Assembly: GCA_025201365.1 (NCBI GenBank)
Contig: JAIXMF010000011.1
Location: 310,001-374,000 of the forward strand
DNA: 64,000 nt
Source: Syncephalis plumigaleata
Taxonomy: Eukaryota > Zoopagomycota > Zoopagomycetes > Zoopagales > Piptocephalidaceae
Reading direction: 5' to 3'
Shown here: one piece after another, positions 41,749 to 53,291 of the stretch
Layout: each line of letters begins with the position of its first letter
Numbering within the stretch: the first letter of the stretch is position 1
Made by a program: the position numbers and the translations under genes
The notes under the pieces: generated by a model
Database searches by the model: none
Told to the model about the DNA's origin: nothing
What the model saw: the letters and a program-made list of their open reading frames with translations, nothing else

Positions 41749-42457
41749 GATGCAGCTATTGATGATGCTTGTAAACGTGTAATCTATCGAATGTTGTCAC
41801 TTGTCAGTCTAGTTGTAGCGTGTATGGGTGTAGATATGCGGGTAGTTCTATTGGATTGTTGTTATGTTGTAATGATTCAATATTGGCATGGTAACATCCT
41901 ACTATGTCGTTCTTTTATAGATAGCATGTAGTCATACATTACTAGTAGATTGATACATTATAATGACGGTGTCTTTGTTTGTTTGTTTGTGAGATCATAA
42001 TAAAATGCCTGTTACAAGTAGATTGAATGTATTTCAGAATGAATAATACGAAACATGCTTGTTCTATTGATTATGCAAGTTAATACACGTAGAATGATCG
42101 GTACAGGGACTAGTGCTGCCTAGAGTAATTGGCTAGAGTCGGCTTTCATTTTTGCCTTTTATTTGATACAGCTTTGTTACAGCAATATATGCAGTATGCC
42201 ACTTGATTGTTTATGTAACAATACTACTATGATTATGATACATTCATGTGGAGACAACATTGTTCGCTATTGCTCAACTGTATTTTACAACTACAACTAT
42301 TGCTATTAGTAATGGAATATACTAGTTGGAATAAAGAGATAATGGCCATTATAGCTGTTAAGGTAATGTCTATTTATTTCAACGTTGATGCTTTATCACA
42401 TTAAAACTGAATCCATATGATTGCTGATTAGACATTATGCGAATGGCGAACACGCTT
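41749..42457. other. Intergenic, CAP promoter side and GlyRS 3' flank
   Basis: AT-rich. No gene or repeat of note. Confidence 0.5.
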
Positions 42458-42847
42458 CTACTCCAGTTCTTGTTGTGTAAATACTGGGTACTTTTGTAGT
42501 ACTTCATCCCAGGATATCTTCTCGTCGACCAGTTGTTTCAAGACATCTACAACGGTCTCAATCTTATTATATAGCATTAGTGTTGCTGTTCACTTGCAAT
42601 AATGTTCAAATCTCGTCACCTACCTTTTCTCGGATCTGCAAAGTGCTATCTCTTTCGCGTAGTGTGATCGTTTGATCCTGAACCGTTTGGAAGTCAATAG
42701 TGATACCAAATGGCGTGCCAAGTTCATCATTACGAGCATAGGTACGACCAACAGATACGGACGAGTTGTCAACGGTATTGCTAATGCCCTGTCGACGAAG
42801 ACGAGATGCTATCGTAGAGTGAGGATTAATAACATGCATTCTAATGG

Positions 42848-42883
<36 letters not shown>

Positions 42884-45074
42884 CTTCACTTACCAATATC
42901 ACCGAGGAATGGAGTGAATGCCTTGTTGTTGGATAGTGGCTGTACTAGACATTTAGTGGGTGCAATGACAGTTGGGAAGGAAAGTACCTAAATAGAATGA
43001 TAAGGATGAAATGAAGATGAAGAGGAATGTGTTATTATTCATATTAACATATATGTTATGCAGTAAAACAATGGCGAACTTACACCACGATTCTCATCGC
43101 CTTCACGAGTCCAGTATACGTGTTCCATAAGAGAGTAGAGAATACGACCAATACCGAATGATGGTTCAATGACATTTGGCGTGTACTCGCGTACTAGTAG
43201 CATTTGATATGATTAGTATTGTTATTGCTATTACATAGTCATCACATACCATGTTCAGTGATGGTGGCATGTTCAATAGTAAACATATTACTGGTCACCT
43301 CGTATTGATCGCCATTCGATGCAGCAATGGTGGATTTACTACATTTGCTCTGATTAGATAGATCCATATTAATCTCGTATAGAACAGTAAATACTCACCC
43401 GTCATTCTCGTCCATACGCGTCTTTAATGTCTCAAGTTCGCATTCCGTGAGACTGGTCAATGTCTCCTCGACAACCTTGGCATTCTTCTTGAATGCTGGA
43501 CCGAACACCTTCTTGTTGATTTCAATCTGCCAGCGTTGGAAGACGCGTGGTTCCGCTAGTGCTTCACGTACAATAAGCTTCTCCTTGGTACGAGCGGTGT
43601 GAACGGTAAGATCGTATGCTGATCGATCAGCGCAGCCAACACATTCAATCCAACCCTATGTTCATTGATGTTAATTATGATGATAATGAAATAGCTCATT
43701 CTAGATTAGATATACATCATCAAATGACTTACATAGCTTGTATGGATTTCTGCATCCCAACAATCGCATGCATAATGCGCCATCTCGTTGGACAAGTGTT
43801 GACGGAAGCGTAGACGATCTGGCTTAATACCAATACGTACGAGGAAGAGATAGACACGAGCCAAGAAGTAGCCGAGTGTCTCATTATCAATGATTTTCTA
43901 CATACATACAGATGAAGAGTAACAATGTTAAATCTATAGCAAAGCAATGATGATTAAACTACGAAATGCATACCTTGTCAACTGCCTCGCCTACAGTTAT
44001 CTCGAGCAGGTCAGTCTTGCCTTCCAACTGAACATTGGCTGGAAGAATACGGATCTTCTGCTCGCGTACCTCCTCGAATCGTGGATGGTCCTTGTTGGCT
44101 GGATCAACATAGTGTTCAATCTCGGCCATTGTAAATTCACTACACGGTTATATAGTTATCAGTGATAATTGCATATGCACATGCATATCAAGATCATTAC
44201 CGAACACGAAGTAAACCAGATCGTGGACTAATCTCATTACGGAAGGAACGACCTATTTGTGCGGAAGCAAATGGCATACGATCATTATTGAATTCGAGTA
44301 GTCGCTTAAAGTTCAAGAATTGTCCTTGAGCTGTTTCTGGACGTAGATATCTGCACTCATTTGTAGTGGAATACACATTAATATAAGCCACTTGCTTTCC
44401 TTCTTTCTATTGACTTACCCTTTAAGATGACCGGTAGGACCAATGCTACTCTCGAACATCAAATTGAACTCGGTGGGCTTGGTCAGATCATTTCCTGTTT
44501 CCGGTGATTTGATGCTGAATTGCTCGATTAGCTGTGCTAAACCCTCGCCATCGTAATTGTCGATTTGTGCTAGAACCGAGTGATAGCTCTCCTTAACGCT
44601 ATCCTCTAGTTTAACAGCGGTAACCTTGGCTTGCTTCTTCTTCTTGTTCTTCTTATCCTTGTCGTCCTTTACCACGTCAATCGTCGTCTTTGGCGCATCG
44701 TCGCCTTTTTCCGCTTGACGAGCAATAGCATCGCCTTCTAAGCGAGCCTCGAGTACAGCCTCGACCAAATGATCAGCTCGGAAGATTTCACCCGTCTTGG
44801 TGTCCTTACACATCCAGTCGGTGAACTTATCGACGTGGCCGCTAGTCTTTAGAACCTCGGCCGGTGTCATGATGCTGCAGTCAAGCTCTAGCATATCTTC
44901 CTCGAGTACAAAGTGCTGTCGCCATAGTTGCAGGATATTGGCCTGGAGTGCACAGCCTGGAGGGCCATAGTCGTACAGACCAGCTACACCGCCGTAAATA
45001 CTGAATGAAGGGGCGAAGAAGAAGCGCTTTAGTAGTAGCTGTTCGAAAACAGCGCGATCAAATTTGGCGGGCAT
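42458..45074 (-). CDS. Glycyl-tRNA synthetase (eukaryotic alpha2 type)
   Basis: Ten exons, complement(42458..42562, 42624..42808, 42894..42987, 43084..43193, 43250..43338, 43399..43655, 43733..43897, 43974..44139, 44201..44350, 44419..45074); 658 aa from ATG 45074, no frame break. Charges tRNA-Gly. Seen: [89 protein letters not shown] and the anticodon-binding domain ([20 protein letters not shown]). The charged KKNKKKKQ insert is typical for this family. The frame stays open for at least 52 codons upstream of 45074 and has several ATGs, so a longer, possibly mitochondrial, form is conceivable. Diverges from the PSMA4 gene 442 bp away. Confidence 0.95.
42849..42882. repeat. CA dinucleotide microsatellite in a GlyRS intron
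   Basis: About 17 CA units occupying over a third of the 85-nt intron 42809..42893. Confidence 0.95.
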
Positions 45075-45516
45075 TGCGACAGATTGACAGACAAGAAGAA
45101 AAGTGGCAAAGATATGTTTACCACCTGGATGGCTCATCACATTTGATAAAAATATATGAAAAAACATCACCATTTCTCCTATCTTCATTATCATCATTAT
45201 CTTCATTATACAGCAGCTATATTGATACAAGTATAGTAGATAGGTATAGTTATATAGCAGTATTTCGTGTTCTATATCCTACGAATCTCATTAGCGGTGT
45301 TTTATTTCTAGTATTCTACGGTTAAAGCACCGGTTAGTCAAGCTGAAGCGAGTTCATACGAGTTTAAATTGGATGCTTATCATCACATAGACAATTAGTG
45401 CTGCTGACGTATCACTCTGCCATTTATTTGTCTTCACCTTTCCTCGTTCATCACTTGACTATACTGACATTTTGCTTTCTTTCTCCCTTACATACCGCTG
45501 AACTACCCTTGACAAG
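45075..45516. promoter_or_regulatory. Divergent promoter region GlyRS / PSMA4
   Basis: 442 bp between the opposite start codons. The first roughly 155 bp on the GlyRS side are an open in-frame extension of that gene. No specific site recognised. Confidence 0.45.
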
Positions 45517-46548
45517 ATGGCGAGACGATATGATTCGCGTACTACCACGTTCTCACCAGAAGGTAAGTATGAATAGATAGATGATGACCTATAGAGTGCT
45601 TACTCTTTGATTATCTTTGTAACAATAATCATCTGCAATTACAAGGACGACTCTACCAGGTAGAGTATGCCATGGAAGCTATATCCCATGCAGGTACAGT
45701 GCTAGGCATACTGGCGACAGATGGTATTGTTATTGCTGCGGAGAAGAAGATCGTCTCCAAATTGTTGGAACAAGGTACAACCAACGAGAAAATCTATACC
45801 GTAAACGAGTAGGTTATATGCATACATATACAAGGGATGTAGCTTATGAATAGATAACTCTTATATATGTTACTAGTAATATGATCTGTGGTGTTGCGGG
45901 TATCACCTCGGATGCCAATATCCTTGTTAATAATGTTCGACAAGCAGCACAACAGTATCTCTACACTTATAACGAGGCTATTCCATGCGAGCAACTTGTT
46001 CAGCGACTTTGTAACCTTAAGCAAGGTTATACGCAATACGGAGGTATGTTGCAGTTGGTGGCGCGTCTTTCTTTTACGATTACTAATGCACTATATAATG
46101 CATTCATCGCTTATAGGTATGCGTCCATTTGGTGTTAGTTTCGTATTTGCAGGATGGGATCATCATTATGGCTTCCAGCTCTATCATAGCGATCCATCTG
46201 GCAACTACAGTGGATGGAAGGCCACTTGCATTGGTGCCAATAACGCGGCAGCCCAGTCTATGCTAAAGCAAGAGTACAAAGAAGACATTACACTGGACGA
46301 GGCTATCGGTCTAACCGTCAAGGTGCTTAGTAAAACAATGGATACCGCCTCCTTGACGAATGAGAAACGTAAGTCTACTCTACCATTTTCTATGCTTTCC
46401 CTTACTAATACTGCTTGCTCGTCTAGTGGAATTTGCCACGTTAAAACTCGATAGCGACAGCGGACGTCCCTCCTATCAAATCCTACTACCGGATCAGATT
46501 GATGCTCTATTGGAGCAGCATAAAGTGGTCCCCACTGAGTCAGAATGA
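45517..46548 (+). CDS. 20S proteasome alpha subunit, PSMA4/Pre9 type
   Basis: Exons 45517..45562, 45646..45808, 45877..46043, 46117..46368, 46427..46548; 249 aa, no break. The N-terminus [20 protein letters not shown] then [13 protein letters not shown] is the alpha-subunit gate signature. [53 protein letters not shown] and [20 protein letters not shown] follow PSMA4 most closely. It forms the outer ring of the proteasome core and has no protease activity itself. It lacks the long Glu/Lys tail of the human protein. Confidence 0.95.
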
Positions 46549-47506
46549 TGATTTGATCCAGCAGATGATTGATGCTAACATGACGTCATTAATTAAAGAT
46601 GATAAACAGCGTTATTTTACATTTGATCATTGATCTGATATATATTATTAGTTAGTCATAGATTACATCTATCTATAGCGTAATTTGTCCATCATGATGA
46701 TCATCATGTTTATTGTACGTATAGTGATGATGTATACGTGTCGGACATTTAGGGTTGTGCTCTTTCCTTGTTGTGTTTTGTTAGGATAAAACAAATGAAA
46801 TGGTCGGTATGAAATTTGGCGCCTTGTTAGAAATTTATGCGACCCAATTTGCTTGTCACTCGCTCTCTCTCTCTCCTTTTCTTTTTCCACGAATTGCTTG
46901 TTGTCTCGTCGCAACCTATTCCTCTATCTTACGGCCACCTATTGTCAGTCGATTCTTTTTCTCTTTTTCTTTTTGCCATTGACTGGCCCGCCAGCATATA
47001 CACTGCTACTAAGATACTTGCTGATAGCTACACCACCACCACTACTACTACTACACTGTACACTTTTGTCTATTTGTGAAAAGTGTAGCAAGTGGTGCGT
47101 GTGTGTGTATGTGCAGGGTGTGTGTGTGTGATATCAGTGCTATTTTACATACAAGGTGAGTTATAAGTTACGAATGAAGTGATGGCAGTAGTACTGCATA
47201 CAATATTGAGTGGATGCATGCTTGTGATCTTTCCACGGCAAGTGACACAGCTAGGACAGTTGACGTATAATGTCGACTAGTATGAATGTTAAACGAGCAG
47301 TCACTTTTGACGGGGATAGCACGATTACTGAATACGATGAGTAGACTATTTCAGCATTACTTGCGCTTGTGTGCATACACCCACATCTCTACCTGTTAAC
47401 ATAGCAACAACAGCAACAATGGGAACAACAGCTTATACTGAATACTTTAGATTAGGAATATCGTTTGCTTTACTTAGACGCTATACACTCTAGTATATGC
47501 ATAATT
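46549..47506. other. Intergenic, PSMA4 to myotubularin
   Basis: 0.96 kb. CT-rich tract near 46861-46885, ACT/ACC triplets near 47030-47052 and GT runs near 47096-47133. No gene seen. Confidence 0.5.
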
Positions 47507-50500
47507 ATGGAGGATATCGGCAGTACAAGCGTGCTTATCAATGTGCCCATTGGAGCTCATCGTTCGGCGGCCACTGCCTTTGGTACGGCTTCCGAGTGTA
47601 TTGGTACAATTCCCAACTCGCTGCTACGTGATCCGTTTCTCCCACCGCCTGCATCGATGCTGCCCAAGGGTCTTCGTTTACTGAAGGGTGAAACGGTGCT
47701 ATGCATGGTGCCGTCAGGTTGTGCAGTCCTATCCCAAAGTATCGGTGAGACATCACCGGTGGAGCCAAAGTCAGATCAGGTGAGCACGGACCACACATTG
47801 ACTCTAATGATTGTCACTTGAGCGTGCGATGTGTACGCGTATGTCTATAGCTGATCTAATGACACTGCTTTGTCTATCCCACTATGTATATGATATATAG
47901 ATGGAGTTCGATGATACAACTACGGAGGAGACCATTTGTTTACTCACCAATTATCGTCTATACTTTTATGCCTCGAATCTCGAGTCGGCTATTCATATTC
48001 CTCACACGACCGTGGCACGTGTGGAGGTCGGCGCGATCCATTGCGTCATTTCACTTCGTTTCGATACACGACGTTACGCGATATTCTTTCAAAATTGCGT
48101 TTCAGTCACGGGTGTTTGTACGTCGGCACGAGAATGTTGTCGTATCTTCTGTTCTACACTACTACGCTCCGTTGATCCTATCGAGGGTACATCGGGTATT
48201 TTCGCCTTCCAGCATGGTGAATCCGTTCTATTCAATCCGGAAATGGATGCCACCAGTACTGCCATCGAGAATGTAGCCGATATACAAACCGAGATATTTG
48301 ATATCTGGCAAAATGAGAGTTTTCTAACGAAGCAAATCAATAATGATGCTATTACCGATAGTAATAGCGATGAAGGAACAGTGATAGCTGCAGTCGATGA
48401 TATCACTACTGATCCAGAAGAAAGTGACGACTCGTTAACACGTCAGAACCAGCTTTATTCGTCGGATACTCATCACTGGGAGGGTATACTTGGTTGGCAT
48501 GGTGGTTATGATATTCATGAGGAAATTAAACGAACTAAATTGGATGCACCCGGTTCATGCTGGTATGTATTCACTAGTGCCACGAATCGTAACAATGGTA
48601 GTAGTACAGGTACATGCATTTATAATTAACATTGTATTCAATGATCTAGGCAAGTGGAATCGGCCAATGCATCATTTGGTATTTCACCCAGTTATCCGCC
48701 ATTAGTCATTCTGCCTACGAAGGGACTTGCGGAAACAACACGAAATACATTTCATGCCAAGTTGGCCGCTTATCGTACGCGCGGTCGATTTCCCGCTGTA
48801 ACTTGGAAGAATCCACGCGGTCATCATATTATGATGCGTGCAGCTCAACCGCTCGTTGGATTTCTAGGTGCTCGTGGACCAGAAGACGAGTGGGTTGTAC
48901 GTGAATGTGTTCGTGGTGCGCAACGGGAATTCGGCTCCAGTGTTCCATTCTGTATATTAGATGCACGAAGCTATGCTGCCGCATTATCTAACGGATATGC
49001 CGGTGGTGGCTACGAGAAAACAGGTAATGTGCTCGATTTAGACGATGAGATTGTTCTAGCTACGTTACTTACACGCGATATTACCATGATCATACTTGTA
49101 CAGATAACTATCCCGCAGGTACAACCATCAACTTTCTATCCTTGCCCAATGTACATACTGTTGCCTCGGCACATGCTGCGCTACTACGTTCAGCTGCAAC
49201 CGTAACATCCTCGCGTAACTGGTGTTATGCACCTGATGCCGTTGCATGGCTACAACATAGTACAGACCTGCTAGAGGCAGCGGGTGGCAGTGAAAGTGTC
49301 GTATCGAAAATTGTTCACGATGATGCCTGTGTTCTAATCGTAAGTGATACTCTAATAGACGATACACGATAAATAAGCTAACATCTGACACCATTAAAGC
49401 ATTGCACAGATGGATGGGATAGAACTACGCAGTTATCAGCTCTAGCACAGATTATGATAGATCCCTATTTTAGAACGTTAAAGGTAAGTAGTTTGTAGTT
49501 ATATATATATTCATTTATTAACCTATTATTAATCAACAGGGACTACGTGTATTAATTGAAAAAGATTGGCTACAGTTTGGCCATCCATTCCATGCTAGAT
49601 CGCAGCATGCATTCTCTGCACGCTACGCGACAGCACCACCAGCCGTGGCATCACCTGTATTTCTTTTATTCCTTACTAGTTTACGCCAATTAATACTGCA
49701 ACATCCGGCATCATTCGAGTACAACGATAAATTACTCTGGTGTCTGGCTAAAGTCGCAGCTGGCTATGGCACTTTTACCGATTTCGTTTGTGACTCTGAA
49801 GCACAACGGAAACGTCTAAACATTCGACAACGAACGAAAAGTGTATGGCATTGGATCTACCATCATCGCGGCTGGTTCCTTAACCCGGCCTATAGTCTAC
49901 GTCGTTTATCGGACAAGTAAGTGACTATCACACGAGTATATGAGTATAGAGTTGCTTAGCATTCGTTTATAACATGTATCTACTCCGTCCAGTTGGAAGG
50001 ATGATGTCATTCGTCCTGACTTCAACGCTCATGGTGCCTCTCTCTGGCTCGACTATTACTTTCCATCACCGTTGTATCATGGCATATTAGAGGCACTTGT
50101 TTCGGATATACCGGCGAGTGACACGACACTAGCGGGTGACCCATCACTCCAGAATGGTAGTGCGCAATTCCATCAAACCTTGTTATTTATTAAACGACGA
50201 CGACGACGAATTGCAGCGAACGCGTTCAATCGATGGCGTTCCCAATGTGGTTGGAAGGCTTCCCCCTGGACTAGTCTACTCTCCATGACTAGTCTTTCCT
50301 CGGATGATTATTGCACGTTATCGCGCGGCAAAGAAGAGAAAGACGATGGCGATGAAGGAGAGGATTATCGTAATAATGGCGACGATGATAGTCCAAACGA
50401 TGATGACGATGACAGTGCAAATAGTAATAGCGATGATGGTGCCTTGGGACAATTCACGTTACGTGGTGCCAATCGATTCCTCTACGGGTCAGCGAGTCGT

Positions 50501-50734
50501 CAACATGATATCGCCTCTAGCTGGGTGGAGGTACCGCATTATCACTTGGATCAACTATCGAAATCGTCACCGCCCACCGATGATGTTGTACGTTGTCATT
50601 GGAAGCGAGCATCGGGGGCACTTGTACTATGGGAGGAGGACGTGTTCTTACCCAACAAACTACCGAAAGATGGTCAAGTAGAATGGGATGAGAATGTGTT
50701 TGGTCCGGATGCAGAGAATGTTATAGTAGAATAG
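47507..50734 (+). CDS. Myotubularin-family phosphoinositide 3-phosphatase
   Basis: Exons 47507..47779, 47901..48562, 48650..49023, 49104..49339, 49400..49483, 49540..49916, 49993..50734; 915 aa, no break. The N-terminal PH-GRAM region ([16 protein letters not shown] ... [20 protein letters not shown]) is followed by the phosphatase domain: [30 protein letters not shown], then the catalytic loop [12 protein letters not shown] (Cx5R with Cys and Arg present, so the enzyme looks active). [19 protein letters not shown] and the C-terminal acidic Asp/Asn stretch (about 50330-50440) complete it. It removes the 3-phosphate of PI3P and PI(3,5)P2 on endosomal membranes. Confidence 0.92.
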
Positions 50735-50999
50735 CGTATGCATGTATTTTGATTTGAATTATTATCCAAACTATTTTATATGATATGGTTATTATGATTA
50801 TAAGCAATTATAGGCATTGTATTAGCAGCAGTAGCAGTAGCAGTAATAACAGAAGAAATACTATCCCTTTTACATCATCAACATGACAACATTTTCAATT
50901 ACTCATTGTTTATAAAGCTCGTCCTTTTTCTTTAATTTCAATACGATTCTATACAACAATGTTAGTGTATATTATATAAAACATTTACTCTATGTGTAA
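50735..50999. other. Short spacer between converging myotubularin and Spc24 genes
   Basis: 265 bp, AT-rich, with CAG/TAG triplets near 50826-50845. No gene. Confidence 0.5.
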
Positions 51000-51882
51000 T
51001 TAGGAGCACATCTCCCAGATACGATTAGCATAATTGAATTGCGATTCATCCGTGTCCAATGATAGTTTGTGTACATCATATCCATTTGATGATTCTACAT
51101 ATTATACAAGTTAAGAATAAATGGTATGGTCAAATAATCACGCAGTACTTATTGCAACGTAATGATTATCGTTGCTATAAAGGATACGAACTTGAATATG
51201 TGATATTTGTCCAGAGGCATCGATCCTTGGTCCACACCTAGTTCACGATACATCTTCAATACCAATCTACATTCAATGACAATATCGTGTTACTAGATTG
51301 AATGATATAGCTGCTATACACATGTGTAACGGTCACTTACGCTATACCATCAGTTTCTGGTGTGATAAGATTCATTTGACTATCTAGCTTCTTTAGCTCC
51401 TCCTTGGCTTGTTGCAATTGTGCCTCTAGATCTGTAATGAAACAAGTCAAGTCTACATCTAGCATAGTACACGCGTATAATAATGGCAATAGAAAGGATA
51501 TCTTCCCTCCTGTTCGTAGTCCTGAATCTCCTTGGCTAATAAGAATTTCTCTCGATCCAACTGAACCATTTTATTGGTGTGCTCCTCCTCGCTAGGTGCC
51601 GCTGCAGGTCGAATAGCTTTGGCTTTGGCCATCTCTAGTTCACGCGACAATGCTTTTAATAGCATAGTGCATCAGCTTCGGTAGACTAATAGTAAGATGA
51701 GACTAGTTATATTTACTTTTCAATTGTTCGTGCACTTTATCAGTTTCATGCGTTTGAATCTGCTCGATAACCTCACGACGACGACCTATTTCCTTGATAA
51801 CACTAATATCAGCCTCGGGTTGGAACGTGTCCACCATTCTCTCGAGTAATTCGCAAGTATCTTTAAGCATATGGTTCGACAT
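51000..51882 (-). CDS. Kinetochore protein Spc24 (Ndc80 complex subunit)
   Basis: Exons complement(51000..51094, 51188..51266, 51341..51433, 51502..51652, 51717..51882); 194 aa, near the family's usual 190-210. The N-terminus (FQPEADISVIKEIGRRREVI) and a long coiled coil (QLDREKFLLAKEIQDYEQE, then DLEAQLQQAKEELKKLDSQM) precede the globular end: LVLKMYRELGVDQ, NGYDVHKLSLDTDESQFNYA and NRIWEMCS. The G-x-D-V-H ... F-x-Y-A-N-x-I-W pattern is the Spc24 hallmark. With Spc25 it anchors the Ndc80 complex to the inner kinetochore. Introns 2 (51434..51501) and 4 (51095..51187) carry U12-type signals and are listed separately. One base seems missing in exon 4, near 51190-51206. Confidence 0.75.
51095..51187 (-). 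other. U12-type GT-AG intron in the Spc24 gene
   Basis: Minus strand, 93 nt. The 5' splice site GTATCCTTT is an exact U12 consensus. TTCTTAAC at 51117-51110 is one mismatch from the core U12 branch sequence TCCTTAAC, and the 3' end is ATGTAG, about 15 nt later. Splicing here gives HIQVQSSNGYDVHKL, matching the family's V-x-N-x-x-G-D-V-H region. A U2 alternative (donor GTACTG at 51148, same phase) would add about 13 unrelated residues. Confidence 0.7.
51434..51501 (-). other. U12-type AT-AC intron in the Spc24 gene
   Basis: Minus strand, 68 nt. The 5' splice site is AG/ATATCCTTT, identical to the U12 AT-AC consensus. A branch-like GACTTGAC (A at 51447) sits 13 nt before the 3' end, TTTCATTAC/AG. 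Splicing AT to AC joins GAG GGA AG with A GAT CTA GAG in frame and keeps the coiled coil continuous. The only GT-AG alternative is a 42-nt intron that would insert an unrelated stretch (RYPFYCHYYT) into the coil. Confidence 0.8.
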
Positions 51883-52245
51883 GTTAATTGATCAGTAAGT
51901 GGAAATAACGCGTGATGAATAAAAATGAAACGAGAAATAAACGCGACGGTGTTGAAATAAATAAACAAGAGATAAATAGTTGTAAATCCTTAATTTATTG
52001 ATAATAATGCTTTGCTTGTTAGCTAAACAAAGCCTACTCAGAAAAGAAAGTATAATCGTTAATAACAGCATCAACTCATGATTCATGTCGTTAAATGAGA
52101 ATATGCCGCGGTTAGAAGATATAAAGTAGTAAATAGAGGAAGTAGAAGAGAAATAAAGAAAACTTATTTAGGAAAAAAAAGGATTGATAATAATTTTAAG
52201 CATAGAGAGTTAATGTGTAGAACTACTGGTAGTAGTAACTAATAA
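51883..52245. other. Intergenic, Spc24 5' side
   Basis: 363 bp, AT-rich. No gene or repeat seen. Confidence 0.5.
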
Positions 52246-53291
52246 CTAGGCTGCGCAAGGTGTTTTGGAACTTTGCGTAGTGCTGTCCATCTCTGTGATA
52301 CGAACGAGTTGATCAAGCATCTGGCGACCCTGTTCGCCACGAGCCCATTCCACCGCTGCCTCCAGCACCTTGGTAAGTCGAGCTGACATATTACCGGTGA
52401 AGCTACTGATGTAGACGGCCTGTTGCACTACCGAGGCAACATGATCCGGAAGATGCTGCTTGAGTCCGATGGCAATGACACGCATCGCCACATCGACTGG
52501 GAGACCGTCGGCCGCACGGAATACAGGCTCGCAACGATCGATGATCATTTGAACGATGGTGGCCAATTGGCTTGCATCCGTGCCCAATTCCAGTGCAATA
52601 CGACCAGCCTCCGAGAATACCAAATAGGCGTAGTAGGAGGGTAGCGCCACCATCAGTAAGGGTAGACCGCTGGCAGCGGTGATTACGGCAGCCGGTTTCG
52701 AGATTATACCGGCAATACCGGAACCAATCCAGGGACCTAGTCCGGAGCGTAGACGACCCGCGGCATAGCTAAGACCGAGACGTGGCTGGCGATACGCGAT
52801 GGCTGCCGTGCAAGCGGTGGTTCCCACAATGGCCGGCAATGACTGTCGAGCCTGTTCAAGAGCATCGACAACACCTCACGCGTGGCGTACCATGGTAGTT
52901 GAGGCCAAGACCAAGATGGTAGTTGCAACTTAATATTACCATCTTTATCAATACCGAATATATTCCTCGCTGTCTCGTAATCGTCATCTGTCAATGTGTT
53001 TTGCAGTCGACGAATGATATCCCATAGGGTGCCTTGTAGACCCGTCGGGGTTGATGGACACGAAGTCGATGATGATTTGGCATTGTCAGATGTCGGATCA
53101 GGTGACGTATGATTTGATACAGACGATGCCATGAATGCTGCTGCTTCAGCCTTACTGCTAAATGGCATGCCATTCGAAGAGCCATTCGAAGCATTGTTGG
53201 CACTAAGCCATGAGTGCAATGCTATGGGGATAGGCACGACTGCTACCATTAGTAGAGCGTTACCCGAAGGAACTGTATTGATACTAGCCAT
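52246..53291 (-). CDS. Unrecognised protein with hydrophobic segments
   Basis: Single exon of about 348 aa with one base apparently missing near 52850-52858. The N-terminus MASINTVPSGNALLMVAVVP is hydrophobic, and a Ser/Asn-rich linker follows. Next comes TLWDIIRRLQNTLTDDDYET then ARNIFGIDKDGNIKLQLPSW, then Ala/Gly/Ile-rich stretches (SLPAIVGTTACTAAIAYR; GLPLLMVALPSYYAYLVFSE) that could be two or three membrane spans. A helical C-terminal region (VVQQAVYISSFTGNMSARLT) is cytosol-like. I do not recognise a family. An organelle-membrane or trafficking role would be a guess. Confidence 0.65.

Noticed and set aside
51106-51148. U2-type alternative donor (GTACTG) for the last Spc24 intron
   Set aside because: Same phase, but it adds about 13 residues where the family has none. 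The U12-type GTATCCTTT donor fits better. Kept as an open alternative.
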